Positions 46,875-56,552 of a DNA stretch of 64,000 nt are shown in pieces. Source of the stretch: Catonia carolina (Eukaryota; Arthropoda; Insecta; Hemiptera; Achilidae); NCBI GenBank assembly GCA_035578175.1, contig JAQMRL010000008.1, forward strand, positions 89,384,541 through 89,448,540, written 5' to 3'. A model generated the notes under the pieces. It saw only the letters and a program-made list of their open reading frames with translations, searched no databases and was not told the DNA's origin. Numbering within the stretch: the first letter of the stretch is position 1; the number at the start of each line of letters is the position of its first letter. The position numbers and the translations under genes were made by a program.

Positions 46875-47647
46875 TCTTTTCCGTTTTGTGTATGCCACTA
46901 TCAAATCCGAATCCCTGAAGGGTTGCACACTTCTCCCACTCGTGCGTCTAGCGCGCCAGTCTGACTACAGTACTTTATCCTATGGAACCATGTAGTCAAA
47001 ACATAATGTATTAAAATTGTGATTGAACTTAGCGCGATCCATTCGAGTAACAAAAAATGGTTTTTGCTTGTCATATGCAACTTACTTATACAGCAGGCCG
47101 GTTACAAAACATCCGGTCTGTCGACGCTTGTTTTGACTGAAGGCGCTGGTAAAATGAAACACGATTAGGCATCCTTTTTACTAACTTTCAACCCGTAGTC
47201 TTTCATATCTGCCGCACGGTTCGGTGAGATATCTACATTAATATTTCTGCGTAATGTCAACTCCAATTAATTTCATATAGGTATCTTATCATTTGTATCT
47301 ATATCATTGTATGTGTATTTGTATTTGTAATGTAATAATAATTTGAATATAAAATTTAATGTAAATAATAATTAGAATAAGTTTAGTAATAAGTTATAAT
47401 TAACGTGTAAATAAAAAAAAATAATAAAAAATTCAGAATAAAACAATCAAAATAAGAAATAAAGCAACAGAACGTGGTGACATAGTACTATATTATAAAT
47501 GTGTGTGTGGAAGTGCGTGTGTGTGTCTGTTCTCAGTAGAGTGAGTATTCAGTAAGACAGGGAGTGGGAGAAATGAAGACTTGTGCAACCCTTCAGGGAA
47601 TAGGGATTTGATAGTGGCATACAGAAAATGGAAAAGACCCCGTTATT
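46875..47647. repeat. Segment with about 75-bp inverted end repeats
   Basis: 46875-46945 and, inverted, 47566-47647 share GTATGCCACTATCAAATCC and CCCTGAAGGGTTGCACA, and a TTTCTCCCACT-type block. 47008-47240 in between matches 39165-39250 and 40103-40260. This looks like a non-autonomous element or two facing copies; neither is proven. Confidence 0.6.
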
Positions 47648-47911
47648 CTTCTTCTTCTCATAATCAAGGTTTAGGCTTCCCCTGTTCCGATTCACAACAG
47701 CGTCAAACTTTTGAATTATTGCCATCTTTTGCGTGGCCTCCCAACATCTCTCCTCCTCTCCGGTCTGTATCGCAAAACACTGAGGGGGATCCTTCCCTCC
47801 GGCATTCTCTCTACGTGCGCCCTCCATTGATTTCTATATTCTGTAATCTTCCCATTCAGCTTATAACATCCAGTTTCGTTCATATGTTCTCATTTCTTAG
47901 ATGGTTCCTAC

Positions 47912-47957
47912 GACTGTAACCTTATAGCCTATATTCATACAGGCAAGGGAAAGTAAA
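47912..47957 (-). repeat. GT-family head fragment
   Basis: ATTCATACAGGCAAGGGAAA followed by GTAAAAATAG is the inverted head of the family. A tail fragment (CATTGGCAAAAGAAAG, TTTCACACCA) lies at 48113-48160. Confidence 0.55.
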
Positions 47958-48247
47958 AATAGAAGTAAGGCGGATTGGAGTTAACAGTGTCCACTATTAA
48001 ATTCAACATTTCTTGCTAATTTTAAAGGTAGTGTTAATTGAATTTCAACAAAATTCCAGTTAACTTCCTTTACGTCTAGAGACAGAGAAATATAGGTTAT
48101 AATGTTGATGAACTACATTGGCAAAAGAAAGTAGAGTATTTCACACCATTTTTTAAATATTTTGATACCTTATACAATGTTCTCGATTGTTTGGAGAAAC
48201 TATCAGACCGTCTGTTTTGTTGTTTGTTGCTTAATATACCCGGATCC

Positions 48248-48643
48248 CTGCCCATAACAGACAGGTGGAGTGTCAAATTAATTACACTCAATCTGTTCGT
48301 TACAGGGCTAAAATAAATAGTTCTGTTTCTTATCACATGGTCAGCCAATTAAATGACTGAATCATTTAAGAACAGAAGAGGTAGAGATGTAAAAGACACT
48401 AATCAGAGTTATCTCCTCTAGAAGTAATGAATTTCATTGTACAGCCAGACCCTGTGGTGAATGAAATGAAGGTGTCATTTGCAGAGTGGAAAATATGTGC
48501 TTTTCAGAGGGCCCGGCATGCTGATAAGCGTAATTTTCCACTCAGTGAGGAAGGCAATGGTAAACCTCCTCGCTCCTCGATTTACTTAGTAAAACCTCTA
48601 CAGGTTCAAACCAGCCTTACGGCTGATGACCTAAACAACACAC
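48248..48643 (+). repeat. R390 interspersed repeat, copy 6, with 10-bp target duplication
   Basis: Reference copy: CTGCCCATAACAGACAGGTG to CTGATGACCTAAACAAC. ACCCGGATCC at 48238-48247 and 48644-48653 flanks it exactly and defines the element ends at 396 bp. Confidence 0.93.
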
Positions 48644-48653
48644 ACCCGGATCC

Positions 48654-49230
48654 TGACCGAACCTAGGTATACGTGTTACAATAACTTAATTTTATATTAT
48701 TTTAAATCACGACACTTAGTGATTATCACGCATCGTTATTAAACAGTTGTAATTTTATTTACGTTAAATTCAACATAGTTTGCTGTGTTAATTGCATTAT
48801 AAACGTCTTGATCTGACTGCATCATATGAAATAATATTGTAATAAACATGGGAACGTAGTTGTTATATTATTTTATGATTATTGTGTAATAATTTAGACT
48901 TATTCTAACAGACCTCGTATCTTAAGTTTAATTATTATATTGTCGTTATAAATATATATGTACTAGTTAGTTTGAACTTTGTTCGGATGTTAACTATATT
49001 TTTATTTGTCGTTTTATATTATTATCTTAAGTTAGTTACACGATTTTAACCAAGCGTGTGTTGTTTTTCTTGTTTACTGTTTCGTGTAATTAACAATTCT
49101 ACGGTTTTAATTTAACTGAAAATATCTTCATCCTTTTCTATATTAAATCTTTAATGTTTTTATTAATCTAATAATTTAAGTAATTTCTATTTACAATATC
49201 ATCTTGATATTCTAAAAGAAATGTAGATAA
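48654..49230. other. AT-rich interval, nothing recognised
   Basis: No recognisable gene. Confidence 0.45.
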
Positions 49231-49790
49231 ATGGAGAATACAAATTCAACCAAATCTGTTCATGTTTCCTTTAATCTTCAAAAAGAAATATATCCTAAAG
49301 TCTTTCTTATTAACGTTCCCATACTTCAGAAGTGTGAAATTTGATACTTAGGGCTTATCTTGGACGAAAGAATTACGTGGGAGTCGCACAAAAAAAGAAA
49401 AGACTTCAATTAAATGCAAAATTACAACTGATTTCTCAGTAAAAACTCTCCTTTACCAATTTCTTCAAAATTACTGCTGTACAAATCATTATTTAAACCA
49501 TTTTGGACTTAAGGAGTCCAAAATTCAGTAATCCTAATCATCTTCAGACGTTCCAATCAAAATTTCTCCGTTTAATATCAAGAGCTCCGTATTACGTAAG
49601 CAATGACACTTTACACTCCGATTTAGGCATTCCTACAGTTGAAAAAGTAGCACAGTCCTATTATAAAAAAATATTTTTGAAATTACTGCTAAATCCAAAT
49701 CCTCTAATTCAAGAACTTCATTGCTTTTACTTTCCTGGGAATCTGGCCCGGCGCCTAAAAAGAAGATGGAATAGTGATCTTCTCTGAGTT
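49231..49790 (+). pseudogene. Jockey-like LINE ORF2 C-terminus, frameshifted
   Basis: NSTKSVHVSFNLQKE, YLGLILDERITWESHKK and FKPFWTYG precede an open stretch (49503-49787) with LQTFQSKFLRLISRAPYYVS, then PGNLARRLKRRW before the stop. The same ordered motifs occur in the minus-strand LINE at 16411-17182, so both are from one clade. A stop and frameshifts before 49503 make it inactive. Confidence 0.8.
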
Positions 49791-49892
49791 ATAACTAAAA
49801 ACTAATAATAGGCTATAACTAATGTAATAACAATTAAATGCACTAATTATCATATTTACTAATTAATTATATACCCAAAGATATACTAATGG

Positions 49893-50090
49893 CTGTGGTG
49901 AATGAAGTGAAGGTGTCATTTGCAGAGTGGAAAATATGTGCTTTTCAGAGGGCCCGGCATGCTGATAAGCCAACTATTTGACTCAGTGAGGAAGGCAAAG
50001 GTAAACCACCTCACTCCTCGTTTTACTTAATGAAACCTCTTTACGTCTACAGGTTCAAACCAGCCTTTCGGCTGATGACCTAAACAACAC
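49893..50090 (+). repeat. R390 interspersed repeat, copy 7, truncated
   Basis: Only the second half, from CTGTGGTGAATGAAGTGAAG to GATGACCTAAACAACAC, with a small duplication near CTTTACGTCTACAGG. Confidence 0.88.
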
Positions 50091-50151
50091 ATACCAGGGT
50101 ATCAATCTTTGTCTTTTAGTTTCCTTTTTTCGTGTTACTTGGTTTACGTAT

Positions 50152-50152
<1 letters not shown>

Positions 50153-50205
<53 letters not shown>

Positions 50206-50240
50206 TGTGTGTGTGTGTGTGTGTGTGCGTGTGTGTGTGT

Positions 50241-50283
<43 letters not shown>

Positions 50284-50300
50284 CGCGCGCGCGCGCGTGT
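50153..50300. repeat. Compound (TA)n-(TG)n-(CG)n microsatellite
   Basis: (TA)n at 50153-50201, (TG/CG)n at 50204-50280, then ACGCGCGCGCGCGCGTGT at 50281-50298. Almost 150 bp of alternating purine-pyrimidine. Frames on both strands here are repeat artefacts. Confidence 0.97.
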
Positions 50301-51409
50301 TACTTGGTACGTACGTCACATTTTCTAGTAGTCGTATATTTGTGTAGGTCCTGTTGAAAATTTCAAATAAAATATTTAAAAATTAGTAGTTATCGCATAC
50401 AGTTACATCGGATACAATGATCTATCGGTTAGTGTGACCAATATTCGATGGAAAGGTTGGTCCACTATTACACCCAATATAAAATAATATCGTTTACAAT
50501 GACATCGGTTTAAAATTACAAATCGGTTTTAGTGACAACTGTATAAATTTTCAACTATGCCGGCTATCTTTCAACAGTATGTCAGCGTGTTACTCATTGT
50601 TTTGTCTAGTTTTAAATTGTTTTTTCTTAAAATCGTTAGTCTCAACGTGCATTTACAGTAGTTCTTGTCGGAAGTTTGATTACTGATATGCGTATCCTTT
50701 CTTTTTGTGTCTTGAAAACAGCTCTGACCTATAATTTTATTCTCCTGTTTACTCAAGTTCATATCTTTTGTGTAAACTCGTCCGTTATTCGCAGTAGTGT
50801 CAGGGATTTTTTTGTTTTATTCAAACGTAAATATGGTGTCATCGCGCAGACATTTTACAGTGATAGAAAAAAACTCACATTATTTGGTGTTTGGAAAACG
50901 GTGAAACGAACGGGAATATTGCGAGGGAGTTCAACCATGGACACTCCACAATATACGCAATTTGGAAAGACAGGGAAAATATTTGAATAGGTTTAATGAA
51001 GGTAAAGAGAAATCTAAGAGACTTCAACTTAGTCAAAAAAAGACGTGAAAAAAGTTTTTTAAAGTGCTTTACGTCGCAACGGGCAAACATGACCGTAACT
51101 GGAACTTTGCTAGAAGAAAAGGCCATCGATTACAGTGACTGTCACTTAACAGTGCCCGGAATCACCCCGGTCCCTATAATTCTGTATTTATAATAACAGT
51201 ATAGTATTTCCTATTTTTAATTTCTTCGTGTTTTATACTGTGATATTTCTTCATTAAAATATAATAACGAAAGCTTCCAAAAATGTCTAAAGATACTTTA
51301 CATGGTCTCAAATTGGCCCTACACGATAATAATCCTGGAAATAATGTTAATTTAATCAAATTTGGTACCTAGATCTCCAGGATGGCTTTGTTTAGTAGTA
51401 GGCTCTAAA
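50301..51409. other. Interval without a recognised gene
   Basis: Overlapping short frames at 50676-51193 carry no motif that I recognise. Confidence 0.4.
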
Positions 51410-51492
51410 CCCAAGGCGAAATCTTTCGCCAGCCGTAACTCGCTAACGAAGCGTTGCCGGACCTATGTTTATATGAACTTTTTTCTTAATTT
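51410..51492. repeat. Fragment of the 912-1752 foldback element
   Basis: Contains GCGAAATCTTTCGCCAGCCG, AACTCGCTAACGAAGCG and TTTATATGAACTTTTTT in the order seen at 1617-1700. Confidence 0.75.
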
Positions 51493-51792
51493 TTATAAAG
51501 GGAACACACACGTAAATATGTTAGTTTTCTTGTGCGACATCCGGTATAGGAAATCTAATATCATAACAATTCTGACTATACATTGAACAGAAATAAAAAT
51601 CACTTAACTATTACCATATTAATAGCGATTGGGTAAAAAAAGAAGGCAACTTCGCTGTTTTAATTTTGACGTAGATTCTGAAAATGAGGTTGTTTCGAGA
51701 TATTTTGTAGATATTTGATTAATTTCTGCTCACCGTTAACAGAACTATGAGTAAACGTTTGTTGTTAAATTAAATAAAACACATAGTATATT

Positions 51793-52494
51793 ATTTAGGT
51801 CATCAGCTAAAAGGCTGGTTTGAACCTCTAGAGGCTTTTTTAAGTAAAACGAGGAGCGAGGTGGTTTACCATTGCCATCGTCACTGAGGGGAAAAGTATG
51901 CTTAACAGCATGCCAGGCCCTCTGAAAAGTATCTACTTTCCACCCTACAAATGACACCTTCACTTTATTCACCACTGGGTCTGGTTTTATAATGAAATTC
52001 ATTACTCTCAGAGGAGATAACTATGACTATATGACTATGCTTTTCACCGTTGTTCAGCTCTGCTGTTCCACGCGTTTAGACCAATCAGACCGTTTCCCAG
52101 CGTTGTCAGATTTTACGATTGTATCAGCCTAACAAACTTGCAGTACTTTATAATATAACCAGCTGGTTGAATGTTCATAGGTTATAATATTGTTATTGAA
52201 AGACCAAACAAAAAAAAATGGCTGACAACATAACAGATCTATGGGAGCAAGTATTGGCAACGTTGCTGGCAAGTCATTGGCTAGCTATGAAGTGGGTAGG
52301 GGACAATGCGTACGTTCAGAGCTCATCAACTTTGAAAAATAGTAGTGTCTTTTACACCTTTACCTCTTCTGTTCTTAAATACTTCATTCATATAATTGGC
52401 TGACCATGTGATAAGAAACAGAACTTTTTTTGTAGCCCTGGAACTAACAGATTGAGTGCAAATAATTTAACACTTTACCTGCCTGTTATGGGCA
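51793..52494 (-). repeat. R390 interspersed repeat, copy 8, split by a 0.3-kb insertion
   Basis: 51793-52030 reads from TTTAGGTCATCAGCTAAAAG to GAGATAACTATGAC. It resumes at 52343 with TAGTGTCTTTTACACC and ends GCCTGTTATGGGCA. The inserted about 312 bp (52031-52342) matches nothing else I recognise here. Confidence 0.88.
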
Positions 52495-52682
52495 ACGCAT
52501 TATATAATAAATTGGTAAAGGAATGTAAAGGTTTTCGCTAATGCACAGACTACAAAGAATAGATTGATCAGGCATTAACTTTAATTGATCTAAGTAAACA
52601 CCTTAATCTAGAAGGCCTAATTTTTTTAATTAATCAGTGAGTTAAACAGAATACTAATTACTGTGATTTATGTTTGTTTCAG

Positions 52683-52800
52683 GAAAAACTTATGATATCA
52701 CTTACGTCGGATTAATGTTTCATACTCAAAGACCCGAAAGTTTCGTTATATATAAAAGAGTTACTGAAGACGGCCCATGGATTCCCTTCCAATTTTACAG
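52683..52800 (+). CDS. LanB2: Laminin gamma chain, LamN-domain exon (first of three seen)
   Basis: Internal coding exon of a laminin gamma subunit, a secreted basement-membrane glycoprotein that joins alpha and beta chains in a heterotrimer. The 118-nt exon follows a TTTGTTTCAG acceptor and ends at ACAG|GTATGC. It starts with two bases completing a Gly codon and ends with two bases (AG) of a Ser codon, giving phases 1 and 2. The translation includes [20 protein letters not shown] and [11 protein letters not shown], which match the conserved LamN (domain VI) core of laminin gamma and, more distantly, netrins. The LamN domain mediates laminin network polymerisation. The next exon supplies the base completing Ser and continues the domain. 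The upstream exon and signal peptide were not found. Assignment as gamma rather than beta or netrin rests on recalled family similarity across all three exons. Confidence 0.95.
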
Positions 52801-53194
52801 GTATGCAATTGTTGATACATTTGTATTGCTTATTGTCTAGTAACAAGTTGAAGGCGCTTTTGTTTCTATTAAGACTATATTTTAATCAATTATTCAGATA
52901 ACCCGTAAGTCAAAATATTGACTTCTTTGCTTTAGTGCATTTTTGGACGTATGTATAATGTAAACACACCATTCCCCTTCAAGGCTTTCTTATCCTAATG
53001 CCATTCTTGAAATTAAAAAAAAAAGAAAATGAATCTTTTGAAGCTTAAGCTTGAGATTCCAAAGAAAGAAAACACACAAAGTTTCTATGTAAACGTGTTT
53101 TTATAGGAGATGACTGATTGTGATGATGATGATTAAGAAGACCTTTTTTGAATAAAACCTACGATTTTTTTCTTGAAAGTCAAGAATTTTGATT

Positions 53195-54010
53195 TTTTTT
53201 ATTATGAAAAGTTTCTTCTTCTTCTTACTAACAAGGATTAGGCATAAGCCTCTTCTGAACTCACAAACCATCCTGTACTTCTACACAAACACGAAATATT
53301 CCAACCCATACATCTCGACTACTGCCATCTTCTTTGAGGTCTTCCCAACTCCCTTCTTCCAATTGGAACATATTCCATCTTTTTTAAGGGTATTTACTCC
53401 TCTGGAATTCGTTCCAAATGTTGTCTCCATTGATTACAGTACTCCTCCACTTTTTCATTCAGGCTAAATACACCCAATTCAGATCTGATTTCCTGATTAT
53501 GTAGCAGCCCGTCACTCTTCTTAAAAACCTCATTTCAGCTGCTTGGATCCTACTTTCTTGGCATTTTGTGGTAACCTATGACTCTTCCATAAAGAAGAAC
53601 TGGGGCTGCCATTACCTTGTAGAACTTCACTACTGTCTCTGTTCTAGGTCTGTTACCCACTGTTCTGTTACCACAAATAGCTTGGAATTTATTTATTTTA
53701 TTTTTGACATCCAAGTCCCTATCAAAGCTCACATCGCAGCCCAGATAGTTATAGTGAGACATTGATCTAATACTAAATTGTCTAAAACAATCTTTGAACT
53801 TCCCTCTGAATGCCATAACCTTTGATTTAATAACTGAAACTCGTACATTATACCTTTTATATAAATCATTTAAATCATATACTGCTCTTTGAAGCTCATC
53901 TTCACTCTCCTGTATAATCCACATGTCAAATAGCAATGCATTTAAGTAATCGTCAGTACTTATTCTAACCTCCGAACTAACAACACTTTTACACTTTTTA
54001 AAAACATAGT
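53195..54010 (-). pseudogene. RTE-like LINE reverse-transcriptase remnant in a laminin intron
   Basis: Minus-strand frame 54077-53550 shows NALLFDMWIIQESEDELQRA in place of L-F-A-D-D-x-x-I-I, VIKSKVMAFRGKFK, YNYLGCDVSFDRDLDVK and VVKFYKVMAAPVLLYGR. These are the post-catalytic blocks of endonuclease-reverse-transcriptase LINEs. The catalytic A-D-D is destroyed. Further 3' blocks continue in other frames to about 53195. The 5' end of the fragment abuts a (TA)n tract, whose translation inflates the apparent N-terminus. Confidence 0.75.
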
Positions 54011-54012
54011 CA

Positions 54013-54014
<2 letters not shown>

Positions 54015-54063
<49 letters not shown>
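54015..54063. repeat. (TA)n microsatellite
   Basis: Pure TA tract left of the 281-bp palindrome; a second shorter tract flanks it at 54379-54400. Confidence 0.96.
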
Positions 54064-54066
<3 letters not shown>

Positions 54067-54099
54067 TTATTAAACATTATTTTCCTTTGTTTGCACCAC

Positions 54100-54380
54100 T
54101 ACATATATGATTATGAACAGCCAAAACAAAATAAAATAAAATATAAAACTCACCTCAGAGTATTATATCATATCAAGATCTTTTGTCTCCCTCGGAGACA
54201 TCATCAGGACTTTAAAAAACATAAACATAATAATGTGTTTTATGTTTTATTATGTTTATGTTTTTTAAAGTCCTGATGATGTCTCCGAGGGAGACGAAAG
54301 ATCTTGATATGATATAATACTCTGAGGTGAGTTTTATATTTTATTTTATTTTGTTTTGGCTGTTCATAATCATATATGTA
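54100..54380. repeat. 281-bp near-perfect palindrome with hammerhead-like motif
   Basis: Arms 54100-54231 and about 54249-54380 are inverted complements with one mismatch in about 132 bp and a short A/T loop. On the plus strand the right arm has CTGATGA (54273-54279), T, GTCTCC-GAG-GGAGAC (54281-54295) and GAAA (54296-54299). The left arm, read on the minus strand, has AAAA at the last box; this is the single mismatch. It lies between (TA)n tracts in a laminin intron. The motif also resembles Penelope-like element ends. Confidence 0.95.
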
Positions 54381-54417
54381 TATATATATATATATATATA
54401 AACTTCTCACTTACTTT

Positions 54418-54800
54418 ATCTATTCTAATATAATAAAGAAGAAGACACATCTGTTTGTTTGTTTGTTTGTTTTTTGTATGAGGTAATCTCAGAAACTACT
54501 GAACTGATTTTAAAAAATCTTTCATTGTTGCATAGCTTAGAGCTTCCTGATCAATATAGGATATTTTGCAACTTTTAAAGTAACTTTAATTAAGTGAGCT
54601 AAGCAATGTAAACTGTGATGATGTCGCATGTTTTAGTTTATCAGGTGCATAGCACTTTTATTTTTTCTAAGTCCTCTGGATAGTGTATTTTTTGGGTTAG
54701 AAGCACAATTCAACTTCTACGTATATTTCATGCTGCCACAGGGCAACAAAACCACAAATATTGTATATAGAGAGAGAGGTTTTAAGCTAGTTTAATATAT
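54418..54800 (+). repeat. Transposon scrap with (GTTT)n and CTCAGAAACTACTGAAC block
   Basis: AATATAATAAAGAAGAAGAC, (TTTG)n and TCTCAGAAACTACTGAACTG are in the order familiar from widespread insect non-autonomous elements. Ends not defined; class not established. Confidence 0.4.
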
Positions 54801-55272
54801 TATATTAAATAAAGTAAGTGAAAAGTTTCCTTAAGTCATTAATTCAGTAATTAGTAGCTTATAAAAATAAATAAATATTATTACATAAGACATTTTATTT
54901 GTGGTTATTTAACAACATGTTCGTACAGAAATAACATTATTATATCATCATGTTATTCTTTTTTTACCTCAGAAACAACTATGAAGTCCAAATTTCAATT
55001 TTTTGCATCAAATGGTTTATTTAAAAAAACAAAACAAATAAAGTATACTTAAACAATTTTTTAAAGGTTTAACAACTAAATAAGGGGAACAAAAGTTCAT
55101 TGTTTGATTTATGGGCTTTCTTAAATGATCGATTCATTTTCTGTTTTAACACTTTAGTCCATTTACTTTATTTAATATGAAGGTCATTCAATAAGTAACA
55201 AGACAAATCATTGTAGCTCAAAAACAATTTATTTAATCAATGCAAAACTTTGGTTTAATTAGCCACACCTCC

Positions 55273-56213
55273 TAAGTGTGGCTATTAAATAACGAGACTG
55301 ACATAAAAAATTTAATTTTAATTTTATACATAATCACTTATTGTCACCTTCAATATACACTCCTCTATACCTACAATGCTCCATGCGAATTTTCCATTGT
55401 TGGAAACAGTGCTGGAAGTCATCTTCTGTCAGCTCCTTCAGGTCACATGCCACTTTCTCTTTTACAGCTTCCACAGACTTAAATCTTGTCCCTTTTTATG
55501 CAGATTTCACCTTAGGGAACAGGTAGAAGTCACATGGTGCAAGATCTTGTGAATAAGGTGGATGTTCTAACACTGAGATGCTGTTCTTGGCCAGGAATTT
55601 CTTGACAGATAACGCGGAATGAGCTGGCGCATTGTCTTGGCGGAAAACCCATGATTTGTCTTTCCACATTTTGGGGCGTTTTTTCCTTACTCTTTGACGT
55701 AGTTTAGAAAGTACCTTCACTGGGTTCCTGAAGGTTAAACAATTAATTAATATTAATACCTTGTGGTAATTTCTAAACTACGTCAAAAAGTAAGGAAAAA
55801 ACGCCCCAAAATGTGGAAAGACAAATCATGGGTTCTCCACCAAGAAAATGCGCCAGCTCATTCCGCGTTTTCTGTCAAGAGGTGCCTAGCCAAGTACAGC
55901 ATCTCAGTGTTAGAACATCCACCTTATTCACCAGATCTTGCACCATATGACTTCTACCTGTTCCCTAAGGTGAAATCTGCATTAAAAGGGACAAGATTTG
56001 AGTCTGTGGAAGCTGTAAAAGAGAAAGTGGCATGTGTTCTAAAGGAGCTGACAGAAGATGACTTCCAGCACTGTTTCCAACAATGGAAAATTTGCATGGA
56101 GTGTTGTAGGGATAGAGAAGGAGTGTATATTGAAGGTGGCAATAAATTATTATGTATAAAATTAAAATTAAATTTTTTACGTCAGTCTCATTATTTAATA
56201 GCCACACTTCGTA
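55273..56213. mobile_element. Fully inverted mariner, copy c (palindromic), in a laminin intron
   Basis: Left arm 55273-55715 (transposase on the minus strand) and right arm 55773-56213 (on the plus strand) are long inverted complements with a spacer of about 57 bp. Each arm carries the 3' part of the mariner, including the AGTGTGGCTATTAAATAACG terminus. No 5' half or second type of terminus remains. The left end is slightly damaged (CTAAGTGTGG). Confidence 0.93.
55496..55720 (-). pseudogene. mariner transposase C-terminal fragment (left arm of copy c)
   Basis: WVFRQDNAPAHSALSVKKFL and EHPPYSQDLAPCDFYLFPKV retain both Asp residues at D(34)D spacing (residues 29 and 64 of this frame). A stop lies just beyond KVKSA. 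Confidence 0.85.
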
Positions 56214-56221
56214 TATTTTAA
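55763..56221 (+). pseudogene. mariner transposase C-terminal fragment (right arm of copy c)
   Basis: 152-codon frame with KSWVLHQENAPAHSAFSVKR (Asp changed to Glu), HPPYSPDLAPYDFYLFPKVK and KGTRFESVEAVKEKVACVLK. The catalytic Glu/Asp pair keeps the 34-residue gap. The last residues run through the terminal repeat. Confidence 0.85.
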
Positions 56222-56368
56222 TTCTAAGGAAATTACTCAGATTATCTTATCTTTGCTTAAAGTTTATAATTATATTTATAAAAAAACTGATTGCGAAAGA
56301 AATACACTGTTAAAACAAATTATTTATCGTGTATATCTAATTCATCTGAACTGTTTTTTTTTTTTTAG

Positions 56369-56552
56369 TGCAACTTGCCGTGATACATATGCATTACCAG
56401 ATACCAGTTTTGCAAGAAAGGGTGAAGAGGCTAGAGCATTATGTACATCCGAATACTCAGATATCTCTCCACTTACTAATGGAAATGTGTATTTCTCGAC
56501 ACTGGAAGGACGTCCATCTGCATTTTCATTTTATACAAGTGCTGAACTCCAG
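56369..56552 (+). CDS. LanB2: Laminin gamma chain, LamN-domain exon (second seen)
   Basis: 184-nt exon preceded by a run of T and TTTTAG, ending at CTCCAG|GTATAA. Its first base completes the Ser codon split by the preceding intron, followed by 61 codons with no stop, ending in phase 0. The translation holds [25 protein letters not shown] and [12 protein letters not shown]. The first cysteine fits the LamN pattern Y-S-x-x-C and the second fits L-C-T-x-E-Y-S-D, both conserved in laminin gamma chains. The intron between this exon and the previous one is 3,568 bp and contains an RTE-like LINE remnant, a 281-bp palindrome and an inverted mariner. No frameshift or missing key residue is visible, so the gene looks functional here. 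Confidence 0.96.

Larger units (their letters stand above)
52801..56368 (+). other. Laminin gamma intron, 3.57 kb, packed with repeats
   Basis: Phase-2 intron bounded by GTATGC and a T-rich TTTTAG. In order it holds an LINE remnant on the minus strand (about 53195-54010), (TA)n, a near-perfect palindrome (54100-54380), (TA)n, a GTTT-repeat-containing transposon scrap near 54420-54800, and an inverted mariner (55273-56213). Both inverted structures would fold as long RNA hairpins in the laminin pre-mRNA. Confidence 0.9.

Noticed and set aside
47581..47919. 112-codon plus-strand frame overlapping a 92-codon minus-strand frame
   Set aside because: Neither shows a known motif, and the region is part of an inverted repeat; kept only as a repeat.
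48260..48300. Minus-strand reading with INLTLHL, like the laminin segment expected just upstream of the first exon seen
   Set aside because: Wrong strand, inside an R390 copy, and no splice sites; coincidence.
50116..50347. Frames on both strands with Ile-Tyr and Val-Cys or Thr-His repeats
   Set aside because: Translations of the (TA)n/(TG)n microsatellite.
51000..51193. Upstream laminin exon candidate in the plus frame at 50996-51193
   Set aside because: Basic, no Cys or LamN motif, and no acceptor/donor of the required phase.
54281..54300. Confident hammerhead ribozyme call
   Set aside because: An extra T before stem II and no clear stem III or cleavage triplet; kept as a hypothesis only.
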